Origin: Candidatus Bathyarchaeota archaeon
GTDB lineage: Archaea; Thermoproteota; Bathyarchaeia; Bathyarchaeales; Bathyarchaeaceae
Assembly (NCBI GenBank): GCA_029881555.1
Contig: JAOUMI010000001.1
Span: forward strand, 1-22,608
Direction of reading: 5' to 3'
DNA length: 22,608 nucleotides
The notes beneath the pieces are model-generated. The model made no database searches, had not been told where the DNA came from, and worked only from the letters and a program-made list of their open reading frames with translations. This document shows, piece by piece, positions 1 to 7,207 of the stretch. The position numbers were made by a program, and so were the translations under genes. Positions within the stretch are counted from its first letter, which is position 1. Each line of letters starts with the position of its first letter.

Positions 1-77
1 GTTACCTTCGTCGCCAGGTGAAGAGAAGCATCAATGTTCTCTGGATTGAAACAGAATCCGCCAAGGCTCTTCTTCAT
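1..77 (-). CDS. Possible 5' end of a gene running off the window (low confidence)
   Basis: An ATG at 77 on the minus strand opens a frame that stays open to the window edge. The peptide begins MKKSLGGFCFNPENIDAS. A TATATA element at about 95-100 lies roughly 22 bp upstream, which would fit a leaderless archaeal transcript. I do not recognise the protein. The competing reading is a plus-strand frame open from position 3 to a stop at 99-101 (ending ...HYIVIDNI), which would be the tail of a gene entering from the left. Only one of the two is likely real, and 77 bases cannot decide. Confidence 0.3.
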   Translation of the reverse strand, partial: MKKSLGGFCFNPENIDASLHLATKV

Positions 78-158
78 TATATCGTAATAGACAATATATA
101 GACTTTCGACATGACGTTTTAATATGCCGATTCAGAACATTAACACGGAGGCAAACAA

Positions 159-254
159 ATGACACACGACGAAGTTCGTTGGCAAATCGTCAGGGCACTT
201 CTAGATGAATTTCCGCCCCTGAAGGAAAAGGTGAAAGCATACCTAAAGGACTGA
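159..254 (+). CDS. Small 31-aa protein with a strong ribosome binding site
   Basis: The ATG at 159 is preceded by a perfect GGAGG at 147-151 with a 7-nt spacer, the best Shine-Dalgarno in this part of the window. The product is 31 residues (starts MTHDEVRWQIVRALLDEF, ends KAYLKD), charged and probably one amphipathic helix or two short ones, with no signal peptide or Cys. A TATA-like stretch at 92-100 fits a transcription start near 125. The function is not recognisable. It could be a small regulator or a remnant, but the ribosome binding site argues for translation. Confidence 0.5.
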   Translation: MTHDEVRWQIVRALLDEFPPLKEKVKAYLKD

Positions 255-442
255 ACTTTGAGTTTGCGTCGCCGCCAAGGCTAGATAACCAACCACAATC
301 TATAGTTTTCCAACTTTTCTCACTCAAATTTTCAAGCACTTTTACCGCCATGGCTGGATGTCTGAAACATACTGAAATTATTGAGTGTAAATTCATAAAT
401 GATTAATAGAGAATTGACTATGTTTACAACTGGAGTTTAACC

Positions 443-1159
443 TTGGCTAAGATTACACCTACACCTGAGAAAGTGCCTAGAAGGAAGACTGTTGTTTATA
501 AAACTCTAGTAGATCCCGCCGCGATAAAGATCGCTGGGGAGAAAATGAAAGCCAGATTGTTCACCAAACTCTGGGTTTGTAAGCCTAAACCCGAAGAAAT
601 ACAAAATGTGTCCGTCAAGAAACACTACAAGTCGTATTTTCTGGTTGAGGGAGACTACACCATCGACTACTATCGAAAGCGTTACTACACGCTTAACATC
701 GACGAAAAAGTCCAAGAGGTCGTCATACTCGAAAAAACGCTTAAGCCAGATCTACCAAAAAAAATCACAAAGACCCCTTACAAGACGGTAACCCTTGACG
801 GCGAAGAACGCCTGCTCCACAAAAATAGAGCTTGTCTCATTCTGGACAAAGCTGGACATGAGGTTGATCCAAAAAGAGTGCCCTCCGCCCCCTCTGAGGA
901 ACACCCAGAGAAGGCGTTAGCTAACCTTAAAGAAAACATGGAAAAGCTAAAAGCAGCCCCAAACAAGGATGTTGATGTCCTCCGATCTAAGATAGTTAAG
1001 AGACCTCCAGACGTAAAACGAGTCGTTCAAGAGTTGTTTAACGTATCTGAACGTTCAGTGATCTACACACCGTTTTACAAACTCACGTTTAAGAATGCGA
1101 GAACGGGAAAGGTGAAAACCGTTAAAATCGACGGCGTCACTGGCATAGCGATCTCGTAG
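443..1159 (+). CDS. Conserved-looking basic protein of unknown function
   Basis: This is a 238-aa, Lys/Arg-rich soluble protein without signal peptide or membrane segment. The TTG start at 443 is supported by GGAG at 432-435 (7-nt spacer) and a TATA-like ATAAATGA near 394-402. Three parts can be seen: an N-terminal half with a Tyr-rich stretch (residues about 55-85, including YTIDYYRKRYY), a charged, probably helical middle (about 150-185), and a C-terminal beta-rich segment (about 205-238) with PFYKLTFKN and a closing KIDGVTG. The closing PFY...DGVTG pattern recalls small beta domains in archaeal proteins, but I cannot name the family. It is monocistronic and stands apart from the appendage genes downstream. 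Confidence 0.8.
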   Translation: MAKITPTPEKVPRRKTVVYKTLVDPAAIKIAGEKMKARLFTKLWVCKPKPEEIQNVSVKKHYKSYFLVEGDYTIDYYRKRYYTLNIDEKVQEVVILEKTLKPDLPKKITKTPYKTVTLDGEERLLHKNRACLILDKAGHEVDPKRVPSAPSEEHPEKALANLKENMEKLKAAPNKDVDVLRSKIVKRPPDVKRVVQELFNVSERSVIYTPFYKLTFKNARTGKVKTVKIDGVTGIAIS

Positions 1160-1259
1160 CAATTGCTTAAATTGAAGAAAATTTCCCACGAAAATCAGAG
1201 GTTGAAAATGCTTTCAATGGTTGGCGTAGCCGGTAACCAAGCGTTTGCTGTACACAAAC

Positions 1260-1592
1260 TTACCACGCTGATTTTGTCAAGTAAATCAGCGAGTTCCTCT
1301 TAACGTTTTTCTCCTCCTTCTCTAAGAGGACTCTAATTTCGTCATAGCTTTTGAGGTATTCAATGCCCTTGTGGGTTGTTTTGTAGATTGTTTTTTGATT
1401 TGTCTTTATGATTTTGAGGAGGCCTAGTTCAAGAAGGAGGGATAAGTATTCTCTTAGTTGTGCGAAGCTTAGGTTTGCTTTGTACATGATCTGGGTTTTG
1501 AGGGTGCCGTCTCTAGCTACTACCAAAACCTCTGCCATTATGTGTAGGCGATCTCTGCGTTTACGCGTGTTCGTCCACTCTGTTTCGATCAA
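1260..1592 (-). CDS. Winged-helix DNA-binding protein (HTH_45-like), copy 1
   Basis: This 110-aa protein matches the archaeal winged-helix type often annotated HTH_45. A first helix (RDRLHIMAEVL, about residues 13-25) is followed by the diagnostic KTQIMYKANLSF, a recognition-helix region (REYLSLLLELGLL), a beta wing (TIYKTTHKG) and a C-terminal helix. It is a likely local transcription regulator. It starts with TTG; a TATATT-like element near 1614-1620 is close enough for a leaderless transcript, so the exact start is uncertain. Two paralogues lie at 7710-7967 and 8437-8724, sharing KTxI(M/I)YxxNL(S/N)F. It lies downstream of the fibre cluster on the same strand but separated by 164 bp. The Lys-rich tail is longer than in the paralogues. 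Confidence 0.82.
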   Translation of the reverse strand: MIETEWTNTRKRRDRLHIMAEVLVVARDGTLKTQIMYKANLSFAQLREYLSLLLELGLLKIIKTNQKTIYKTTHKGIEYLKSYDEIRVLLEKEEKNVKRNSLIYLTKSAW

Positions 1593-1678
1593 CCCAAATC
1601 CTCGCTAAGCTTGTTCTATAATATTCGTCTATAGGATTAATGAAGATCAATACCTAAAAGGAGTGTTCCTAAGGGGAA

Positions 1679-1701
1679 AATATTCTAAGACACGGAATAT
1701 T
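1679..1701. repeat. Perfect 7-bp inverted repeat (operator or weak terminator)
   Basis: AATATTC at 1679-1685 and GAATATT at 1695-1701 form a perfect inverted repeat with a 9-nt spacer. On the minus strand it lies 56 bp past the stop of the DUF5305 gene and is followed by TT, so it could be a weak terminator. It is also about 85 bp upstream of the winged-helix gene start and could be its operator. AT-rich sequence makes chance occurrence possible. Confidence 0.3.
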
Positions 1702-1756
1702 GTTGTAAGCAAGGCTAAGTTGACATGGGAGACTTGGATGCGCTTTTTTTCTAGTG

Positions 1757-2785
1757 TTAACTTTTCTTGATTATTTGAGCGGTCAAGGTGTACTCATATT
1801 TTGTTGAGCCATCGACCACGTAAAAGGTGTGAATTGACTCTTTTTTGCTATGGAGAATAGGTTTGTCTAGGCTGTAGGCCACTTTGACGAGGTCTTCCAG
1901 AGTCTTCATCGTTACAGTTGCTTTTCTCCCCTCGTAGGATGGTTCTTTAGCCTCCGCGATGATTTCTTCGTATGAAGCAATTATTTTCTCTAATGGTTTT
2001 TCTGGTTTTGTGGGTTTGGTTCTTATGAAAGCCCATGTTATGTATGCTAGTCCGGTGAGTGCTGGCAGCAATATTGCATAGGAGGCGTATCTTTGGTTTG
2101 TTACCCATTGTTGGTATATTGTTTCGGTTTTAGTGATTCCGCCGGTTTTTGTGTGGTCCAAGTTTTCTATTATGATGATGTCTCCTTGGGCAGAGCCGCT
2201 TTGGAACGTTATAGTTAGGGTTGGGTTGAGAGGTTCGTTGATGGTGCCTGCGTCTGTTTCAGACACTGTGTGGATTTGAGGTTTAACGTTTAGGTTGAAT
2301 GTTGATGAGCTGGTTCCGGTGTCTTCGTCTATGACGCTGACGAGCCCCTTAACTTCGGCGATGTTGATGTGGAGGGTAGTTGTAAAGCCTCCGGTGTTTC
2401 CGGTGAAGTTGGTAGTGTTGCTTGCGGTTGCTTCAAGGTTCTTTACCCATTTTCCGGGTGACTCTAGTTCTCTGTTGACGAGGTATTCTATTGTTGTGTT
2501 GGTGGTGCGGCTGCTTAAGAACGTGTAGGAGAAGGTGATGTTTATGTGCTCTATGACTCGGGTGTAGAGGGTTCCCTCGCCCAGTTTTAGGGTGGTTTGA
2601 TTGTAAAGGTTGTTGGGCTTCAGTTTTGCGATGTAATCGTATCTTCCCCTGTGTTCGTAAGCGCACAATGTTGTAGTTATTGCTTCTTCGGTGGGGAGCT
2701 GATGCGTGAAATATATCGTAACTATTGAGGCTACGCTGAGGAGTGCGAAAAGAACGAGTAGCGCGGTGAGCCTGGTTCTAGCCAT
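1757..2785 (-). CDS. DUF5305-type membrane protein of the fibre/signal-peptidase cluster
   Basis: This is a 342-aa bitopic membrane protein. Residues 7-27 are an N-terminal hydrophobic anchor, about 28-230 an extracytoplasmic beta-rich domain with many N-x-(S/T) sequons, 233-254 a second membrane segment, and 255-342 a cytoplasmic tail containing TLEDLVKVAYSLDKPILH and a final beta-rich KYEYTLTAQ. This layout and tail match the archaeal DUF5305 family, which is repeatedly found beside S26 signal peptidases. The biochemical role is unknown. Downstream of the TasA-like genes, it may anchor or assemble the secreted proteins. It probably has its own promoter (TATA at 2849-2856, flanked by an inverted repeat) and a GAGGG ribosome binding site 7 nt before the ATG. 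Family call is from memory of the fold and context, not a search. Confidence 0.78.
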   Translation of the reverse strand: MARTRLTALLVLFALLSVASIVTIYFTHQLPTEEAITTTLCAYEHRGRYDYIAKLKPNNLYNQTTLKLGEGTLYTRVIEHINITFSYTFLSSRTTNTTIEYLVNRELESPGKWVKNLEATASNTTNFTGNTGGFTTTLHINIAEVKGLVSVIDEDTGTSSSTFNLNVKPQIHTVSETDAGTINEPLNPTLTITFQSGSAQGDIIIIENLDHTKTGGITKTETIYQQWVTNQRYASYAILLPALTGLAYITWAFIRTKPTKPEKPLEKIIASYEEIIAEAKEPSYEGRKATVTMKTLEDLVKVAYSLDKPILHSKKESIHTFYVVDGSTKYEYTLTAQIIKKS

Positions 2786-2842
2786 AGTGAACCCTCAAGA
2801 TCATCGCATTTCTATGGTGGGCATGTTCAGAATATAGGTTTA

Positions 2843-2861
2843 ACTGGTATTTATATCCAGT
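2843..2861 (-). promoter_or_regulatory. TATA element flanked by an inverted repeat, promoter of the DUF5305 gene
   Basis: On the minus strand the sequence ATATAAATA lies about 65-70 bp upstream of the ATG at 2785 and is bracketed by ACTGG (2843-2847) and CCAGT (2857-2861). A repressor bound to these arms would cover the TATA box. The predicted start near 2828 leaves a leader of about 45 nt. Confidence 0.45.
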
Positions 2862-2913
2862 GACTCTATGAGAAGTTGTGTTCCAAGTTGAATATTTTAA
2901 ATTTAGGAGCTGA

Positions 2914-3546
2914 CTAGATGGCTAGGTCGTCGACTATTTCTATGTACAATTTGATGTCTTTTCCTATAGCTGAATCTGGCAAGTTTCCTTTGCAGTGTAT
3001 CCATATCCATATGACAACTTTCTCGCCTGGATACGCGACAAAAGGTGTAGGTGTGGGGACCTCTGTTGGAAAGTTTACGGTGCCATCTAACTTAAGTTGG
3101 TTATCTACCATTACGTTGCCCCATACTTCGAGTTTGCCGTAGCCTGTTTCCTCAGGATAGGGACCGTAAATATAGGTTTTGTTTTCAAAATATTCTATGA
3201 AGCCGTTTGGATCTTCATAGCTGTACACTGGGGGCTTTACATTGGCTGGTAGAGTTCCTTGATTCTGGGTTACTAGTCCAATCCAGACAAACCAGCATTC
3301 CTTTACGTTTGTGCAGTGAAGTTGAAGAGTATGTTCGTCGGGGGATACCTGATATTCTATTTCTGAATATTTCTCGACTTCTTTGGAGGTGAGGACCTTC
3401 TCGGATTTAATTGATATGAGGAGATGAGCAATTTTTACGCTACCCTCTATTTGTATGGTGTCTGCCCAGTGGGCGTAGGCGAATCCAACAATTGACAAGG
3501 TGATGGCCAACACCATGAAAAGTGCGTAGATTTTGGCTGTTTTCAT
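2914..3546 (-). CDS. TasA/camelysin-like secreted protein 4 (SipW-type signal peptide)
   Basis: This 210-aa secreted protein has the cluster's signature N-terminus: a hydrophobic core followed by FAYAHWADTIQIEGSV. Signal peptidase I should cut after AYA (about residue 25), leaving a mature N-terminus His-Trp-x-Asp, as in bacterial SipW-dependent proteins (AY(F/T)xDT). The rest is beta-rich with a NQGTLPANV motif equivalent to the N-x-GT(I/L)P of its paralogues, a PTEVPTPTP linker at about 160-168, and three Cys (78, 84, 185). It is the most divergent of the four and lacks the C-terminal CxTY motif. It is translationally coupled: its ATG is 2 nt after the upstream stop, with GAGGTGG inside the end of that gene. 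Possible role: fibre subunit, cap or anchor. Confidence 0.8.
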   Translation of the reverse strand: MKTAKIYALFMVLAITLSIVGFAYAHWADTIQIEGSVKIAHLLISIKSEKVLTSKEVEKYSEIEYQVSPDEHTLQLHCTNVKECWFVWIGLVTQNQGTLPANVKPPVYSYEDPNGFIEYFENKTYIYGPYPEETGYGKLEVWGNVMVDNQLKLDGTVNFPTEVPTPTPFVAYPGEKVVIWIWIHCKGNLPDSAIGKDIKLYIEIVDDLAI

Positions 3547-3548
3547 TT

Positions 3549-4193
3549 TTAAGCCACCTCATACGTTATTTTTACTTGGAAAAAGTATGTTTGACATTCC
3601 TGAGCATTCTGGGTTATGTGAACAGCGATTTCAGCTTGTAGCTTGACTGGTTCAACATCAGGGGTTAAGGGATCGTCGTTAGCCCAAAGGTATTTGCATA
3701 CGAGGTCTGGTGTTATAGTTATGTTGAGTATTGGTTTGCCCCCAGCGTCTACGAGGGCCTTTAGATTGGGGTCCCATGTGAGAACGCCATCAGGGTCGGA
3801 TATTTCCGTCTCGTTAATGTGAAGCTTCAGAGTTCCGAGGTTCTCAAGTGTGAAGTTACAGTGGACCTTGTAGCTTGGGTAGGCGTTCGTGATTGTAATG
3901 GTAAGCGTCTTGTATCCTTGTTTCCCTGTGTCGATGTCTGTTACGTGGTCAGTGTAGTTGCATTCGGGTTTTCCTACGTCTTTGTTTAGGTACTCGCCTG
4001 GGAACAATTGACCTGTCACCGGGTCCGTGTAGTATTCTGTGCATATTAGAGGCTCTACGAAACCCATGTTGAGGTCGCCAAATTCCATTGTGCAGTCGAC
4101 CACAATTATGTCGTTCCACTGGGCGTAGACGAAGCCGGATATGCTCATTGCTATGATGACGCAGGTGAAGAGTATCAGGGCTTTTTCTTTCAT
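3549..4193 (-). CDS. TasA/camelysin-like secreted protein 3 (SipW-type signal peptide)
   Basis: This is a 214-aa secreted protein. The signal peptide ends in FVYAQWNDIIVVD, the cluster motif with Gln for His. The body shares two blocks with proteins 1 and 2: a GYKTLTITITNAYPSY block (about residues 93-108) leading into NLGTLKLHI, and a C-terminal QNAQECQTYFFQVKI. It has six Cys in the mature part (34, 51, 78, 112, 166, 200), more than its paralogues, which suggests disulfides outside the cell. It sits 4 nt downstream of the signal peptidase gene, and the GGTGA that serves as its ribosome binding site contains the peptidase stop codon, so subunit and protease are translationally coupled. Likely substrate of that peptidase and a fibre subunit, by analogy with TasA/AbpA. 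Confidence 0.82.
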   Translation of the reverse strand: MKEKALILFTCVIIAMSISGFVYAQWNDIIVVDCTMEFGDLNMGFVEPLICTEYYTDPVTGQLFPGEYLNKDVGKPECNYTDHVTDIDTGKQGYKTLTITITNAYPSYKVHCNFTLENLGTLKLHINETEISDPDGVLTWDPNLKALVDAGGKPILNITITPDLVCKYLWANDDPLTPDVEPVKLQAEIAVHITQNAQECQTYFFQVKITYEVA

Positions 4194-4197
4194 TTTT

Positions 4198-5517
4198 TCA
4201 CCAGCCTCTTTTTCTCTGCCAGTACCTGTGCGGTCGGCTTTTGATTGTGCGAATTACATAAATTGAAGTCATAATTATGACGGCGCTCAGAGTCGCGTAT
4301 GCTAGTATAGCGCTAGTTGAGAAGAATGACCAGATGTTAGCGATAGTTGTTCTGAAGTATATGGGTATCCAGCCTAGTTTTGGTATTATGAAGACAAGTT
4401 TTCCTCTAATTTGAGCCGCGAGTATGGGATCTGTATCTGGTTGTAGGTTGTCGTCTCCTTTGGTTACGAAGGAACTTATGCCACCTTCATGCTGGATTTC
4501 GACGATTCTGTGCAGAGTCATTTCTCCATCCTGCCAGTATTGGATAATGTCTCCGACTTGAATGCTGGATGGATCGGTTGATATGACTAAGGCTATGTCA
4601 CCGGTGTCTACGGTTGGTCTCATGCTTCCGCTGAGAGGTATGGTTATGTAGAACCCTAGAAGTCCTGTTGAGCCCCATACCATTAACACACAGAGTATAG
4701 ATACGATTGTCCAGCCTCGTATCGATGGTTTTCTGGTTTTGGCAAATCTGCGAAGTTTTTTGGTTTGGGTGAATATACCAATTTTCTTCAGGAGTGTTGG
4801 TGGCAGGGCGACTTGATTAATGGTTATGAAGCCTATCGTTGGAATCATGACGCCTATGAGGGCTTCGAAACCCCATGGAAGATCTGGTAGAATAGGGGAG
4901 AACCATTGGAAGGCTTGAAGAAGCCCACGGTATGCTATGGAGGCTGTAGGACCTCCGAGGAGAACTAGGTAGGAGGCCAGAAGGTTTTCGGCTACTATCG
5001 GCAAGAAGCTGGCACCTAAGAAATCGGCTAATCTGAGGGGTTCGTTAGCGGTTAGAAGAGTTAGGAACCCAAACACAGATACGTTTATGAACGTGTATAG
5101 AAAGGTTACCAGCCCGAGAGTTAAGAATGGTTTTTTCTTGGCGAAGTTTTTCATGAGGTATGCTCTGGAGAGTTCGGTGCCGAGGAGGGTTGAAAGGACG
5201 AGCATTAGATTGATCATCAAACTTGTTGGTGTAAACGAGATGGGACTTTTGCCGAAGCTATTGATTAGGCCGGCGTCTATGAGGGCAAATATTTGGAAGA
5301 CGGCTATGAGTACCGCCATGAAAAATATTCGCTTGTTAAACCAAGATTGCATCTTTTTCAAGCCACATATCCATAGAGTTGTTAGGGCTAGGAGACCCCA
5401 GCAGATGGAGGGTAAGGCGTAGGCCATTAGCCCTCCCGGATGAAATATGGCCAAAACTGTGTAAACGGTTAAGAGTAACGCAAGGACTGCGTAAGCGTTA
5501 CGGGACATACTTTTCAA
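4198..5517 (-). CDS. Signal peptidase I (S26, archaeal/ER type) with a large N-terminal membrane domain
   Basis: This 439-aa integral membrane protein has a C-terminal signal peptidase I domain (about residues 270-385): an anchor helix, then IPLSGSMRPT with nucleophile Ser298, VGDIIQYW, TLHRIVEI with His336 where bacterial enzymes have Lys (the archaeal/ER Ser-His form), and the TKGDDN box with Asp355/Asp356. A C-terminal helix follows at about 400-425. Residues 1-250 form some seven hydrophobic helices not needed by the basic enzyme; I do not recognise this domain. Located between four SipW-type substrates, it is their likely dedicated processing protease, the SipW counterpart. TTG at 5517 is the long start and ATG at 5508 an alternative; ribosome binding is weak for both. 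A TTTATTT element near 5555 may be an internal promoter. Confidence 0.88.
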   Translation of the reverse strand: MKSMSRNAYAVLALLLTVYTVLAIFHPGGLMAYALPSICWGLLALTTLWICGLKKMQSWFNKRIFFMAVLIAVFQIFALIDAGLINSFGKSPISFTPTSLMINLMLVLSTLLGTELSRAYLMKNFAKKKPFLTLGLVTFLYTFINVSVFGFLTLLTANEPLRLADFLGASFLPIVAENLLASYLVLLGGPTASIAYRGLLQAFQWFSPILPDLPWGFEALIGVMIPTIGFITINQVALPPTLLKKIGIFTQTKKLRRFAKTRKPSIRGWTIVSILCVLMVWGSTGLLGFYITIPLSGSMRPTVDTGDIALVISTDPSSIQVGDIIQYWQDGEMTLHRIVEIQHEGGISSFVTKGDDNLQPDTDPILAAQIRGKLVFIIPKLGWIPIYFRTTIANIWSFFSTSAILAYATLSAVIIMTSIYVIRTIKSRPHRYWQRKRGW

Positions 5518-5596
5518 CTACTCACTTATTGTGGGATCAAAAAGGGGAAATAAAGGGGATTTTGTTCTGTGAAATCTTGTGTGCCTAAAGCGTGGG

Positions 5597-6268
5597 CTAT
5601 GGGGCTTTGTCCCACTGGATGGCTTCAAAGCTGATCGCAAAGTAGTATGTGTGACATTCTTCAGCAGGTTGCTTGAAGTCGATGTCTACTTCGCCCTTTG
5701 TTGATTCGCATGGTTCAAGTTGAACACATACGAAGTTTACAAACTTTACATTCATTATTTCTTCGTCGTCTACATCATATACGCCATCACCGTCGAAGTC
5801 CTTCCAGAAGACACCTAAGGCGGGACTCGTTGGGGGCGGAGTTGTCCATGTCCAATTAAGCTCGCCTGTGGGATCCCACACATTAACGCCTGTTATGTGG
5901 AGTGGTATGGTTCCGATGTTGTGTAATACAACGGTGGTGAAGTCAACCCTGTATTGTGGATAAGCGTCGTGGATCTTGAAAACCAGTATCTTGTAGCCAG
6001 ATTTGTTCGTATGTACATCTTGAACGTAGCTCGCTGGATCATAGTAGATTTCGGCCCATCCTACGTCTTTTGGTTCCGGCAGTAAGGGTTCGTTGTCTAC
6101 GTAATCAAGGATTTCATCGGGATCAAATGCTAAGGTCATGCCACCCATTTGTACCGTGCCTTCGATAGTAACCGTGTCGCTCCAGTGGGCATACGCGAAT
6201 CCGAATATGCTTAGTGTTATGGCTATTATTAGTGCCATTGCTCCGATCTTTCTGTTCCACATTTTCAT
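5597..6268 (-). CDS. TasA/camelysin-like secreted protein 2, with a calcium-loop-like insert
   Basis: This is a 223-aa secreted protein with the signature FAYAHWSDTVTIEGTV after a hydrophobic signal core; cleavage is expected after AYA. Shared blocks: DVHTNKSGYKILVFKI, AYPQYR, HNIGTIPLHI, and the C-terminal QPAEECHTYYFAISFEAIQW. Residues 157-169 read DFDGDGVYDVDDE, with the Asp/Gly spacing of an EF-hand or dockerin calcium loop, absent from its paralogues. Three Cys (181, 187, 205). The ATG at 6268 abuts a GAGGTGA, while the in-frame ATG at 6262 lies 6 nt from it and is the better placed start. It is 13 bp downstream of protein 1, so co-transcribed. Likely a fibre subunit, possibly calcium-stabilised. 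Confidence 0.84.
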   Translation of the reverse strand: MKMWNRKIGAMALIIAITLSIFGFAYAHWSDTVTIEGTVQMGGMTLAFDPDEILDYVDNEPLLPEPKDVGWAEIYYDPASYVQDVHTNKSGYKILVFKIHDAYPQYRVDFTTVVLHNIGTIPLHITGVNVWDPTGELNWTWTTPPPTSPALGVFWKDFDGDGVYDVDDEEIMNVKFVNFVCVQLEPCESTKGEVDIDFKQPAEECHTYYFAISFEAIQWDKAP

Positions 6269-6281
6269 TCACCTCAAAGTC

Positions 6282-7007
6282 TTACGGATCCGTGTATTTG
6301 TTCCACTGGATGGCTTCGATCTCAATGCTGAACGTGTAGGTGTGGCACATTTCTGCAGGCTGTTTGATGTCTACACATACTTCTGTCAAGAGTTCATTGC
6401 AAGGCTCAATCTGGTTGCCTTTAAGCGCCCTCACACCAAATTGGTCACCGAACGGACCAGGGAATTCCCATGGGGGAGCCTCTCCCCAATCAGGCGGAGT
6501 GAAACCCCAGTCTAATGGCTGCTTGTAAAGCCAAAGGTTAAGCACTAGTTGTGCTGGCGTTCTGTCGTCGTAAATCTCCCACATAGCACTAGGATACACA
6601 GTACTTTCTACAGCAGTGAAATTAGGTGGTAGGATTATAGTAACCCTCTGTATCTTGACTGGTATGGTTCCCGCGTTGTCAAGCGTGAACTTGTTTATAG
6701 CCCAGTATTGTGGGTAGCCTCCGGTGATCGTAAATGTCAGCAACTTGTACACAGTCTTATTGCTATGGACATCAATTTCTGGTTCGCTTAACGTACAAAC
6801 GCCTTCCGCCACATGTTTTTCTGGCGGATACTGGTTATAATCCTCGGAATCCCATGAAGCAACTATCTTCGTAAACCCGAAGGTGAGGCTGCCCATTTCC
6901 GCGGTGCCATCGATAGTAACCATGTCACTCCAGTGGGCGTATGCAAAGCCTGCCACGCTCAAAGCGATTACTAATAGTGCAAACATTCCCATAACTTTTG
7001 TCTTCAT
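6282..7007 (-). CDS. TasA/camelysin-like secreted protein 1 (SipW-type signal peptide), first gene of the operon
   Basis: This 241-aa secreted protein has a signal peptide ending FAYAHWSDMVTIDGTA; the mature protein should begin His-Trp-Ser-Asp. Shared blocks: DVHSNKTVYKLLTFTITGGYPQYW (about residues 79-102), NAGTIPVKI, and the C-terminal QPAEMCHTYTFSIEIEAIQW, nearly identical to the end of protein 2. An insert at about 163-187 is rich in Trp, Pro and Gly (TPPDWGEAPPWEFPGPFG). Four Cys (71, 203, 211, 221). A strong AGGAGGT lies about 10 nt upstream of the ATG, at the end of a long predicted leader. As first gene of the operon it may be the most abundant subunit. TasA-type function is inferred from the signal peptide and the adjacent signal peptidase. 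Confidence 0.84.
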   Translation of the reverse strand: MKTKVMGMFALLVIALSVAGFAYAHWSDMVTIDGTAEMGSLTFGFTKIVASWDSEDYNQYPPEKHVAEGVCTLSEPEIDVHSNKTVYKLLTFTITGGYPQYWAINKFTLDNAGTIPVKIQRVTIILPPNFTAVESTVYPSAMWEIYDDRTPAQLVLNLWLYKQPLDWGFTPPDWGEAPPWEFPGPFGDQFGVRALKGNQIEPCNELLTEVCVDIKQPAEMCHTYTFSIEIEAIQWNKYTDP

Positions 7008-7186
7008 CTCTCGCTCGACCTCCTTTCTAAATTCGGGCTATCATCAGGCCAGACGTCGGCGCGCACCAACGTCCAACCCTTTAACGGGGGCTCCCAAGCC
7101 TAGTCCCCCGGATCCAGCATCTTTAGCGTGCCCTAGATCAAGCACGGTCGATTTGACAGCTGGCAGGTACTACTACCGCCACGGAC
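7008..7186 (-). promoter_or_regulatory. Predicted structured 5' leader of the TasA-like operon
   Basis: From the predicted transcription start near 7186 to the first ATG, the minus-strand transcript would have about 180 nt with higher GC than its surroundings and three candidate hairpins. One is at 7161-7181 at the very 5' end (TGGC/GCCA plus GGTA/TACC, loop CTAC, one bulged base). One is at 7086-7109 (GGGGG/CCCCC plus CT/AG). One is at 7052-7073 (GACGT/ACGTC plus GG/CC across a mismatch). I recognise no known riboswitch class and no gene. It could stabilise the mRNA, bind a regulator or harbour a small RNA. Confidence 0.4.
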
Positions 7187-7207
7187 TTTTGGTATACCTT
7201 TTAGTTG

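Noticed and set aside
58..282. The 11-mer CCGCCAAGGCT appears at 58-68 and at 272-282.
   Set aside because: No further similarity around the two copies, and no associated gene end or repeat structure.
2433..2666. A 77-aa minus-strand frame inside the DUF5305 gene.
   Set aside because: His/Arg-rich shadow in another frame of a clearly coding gene.
7191..7198. GGTATACC, a perfect 8-bp palindrome near the fibre operon promoter, as an operator.
   Set aside because: Short, single and lying between the TATA element and the predicted start; not repeated nearby. Too little to call.
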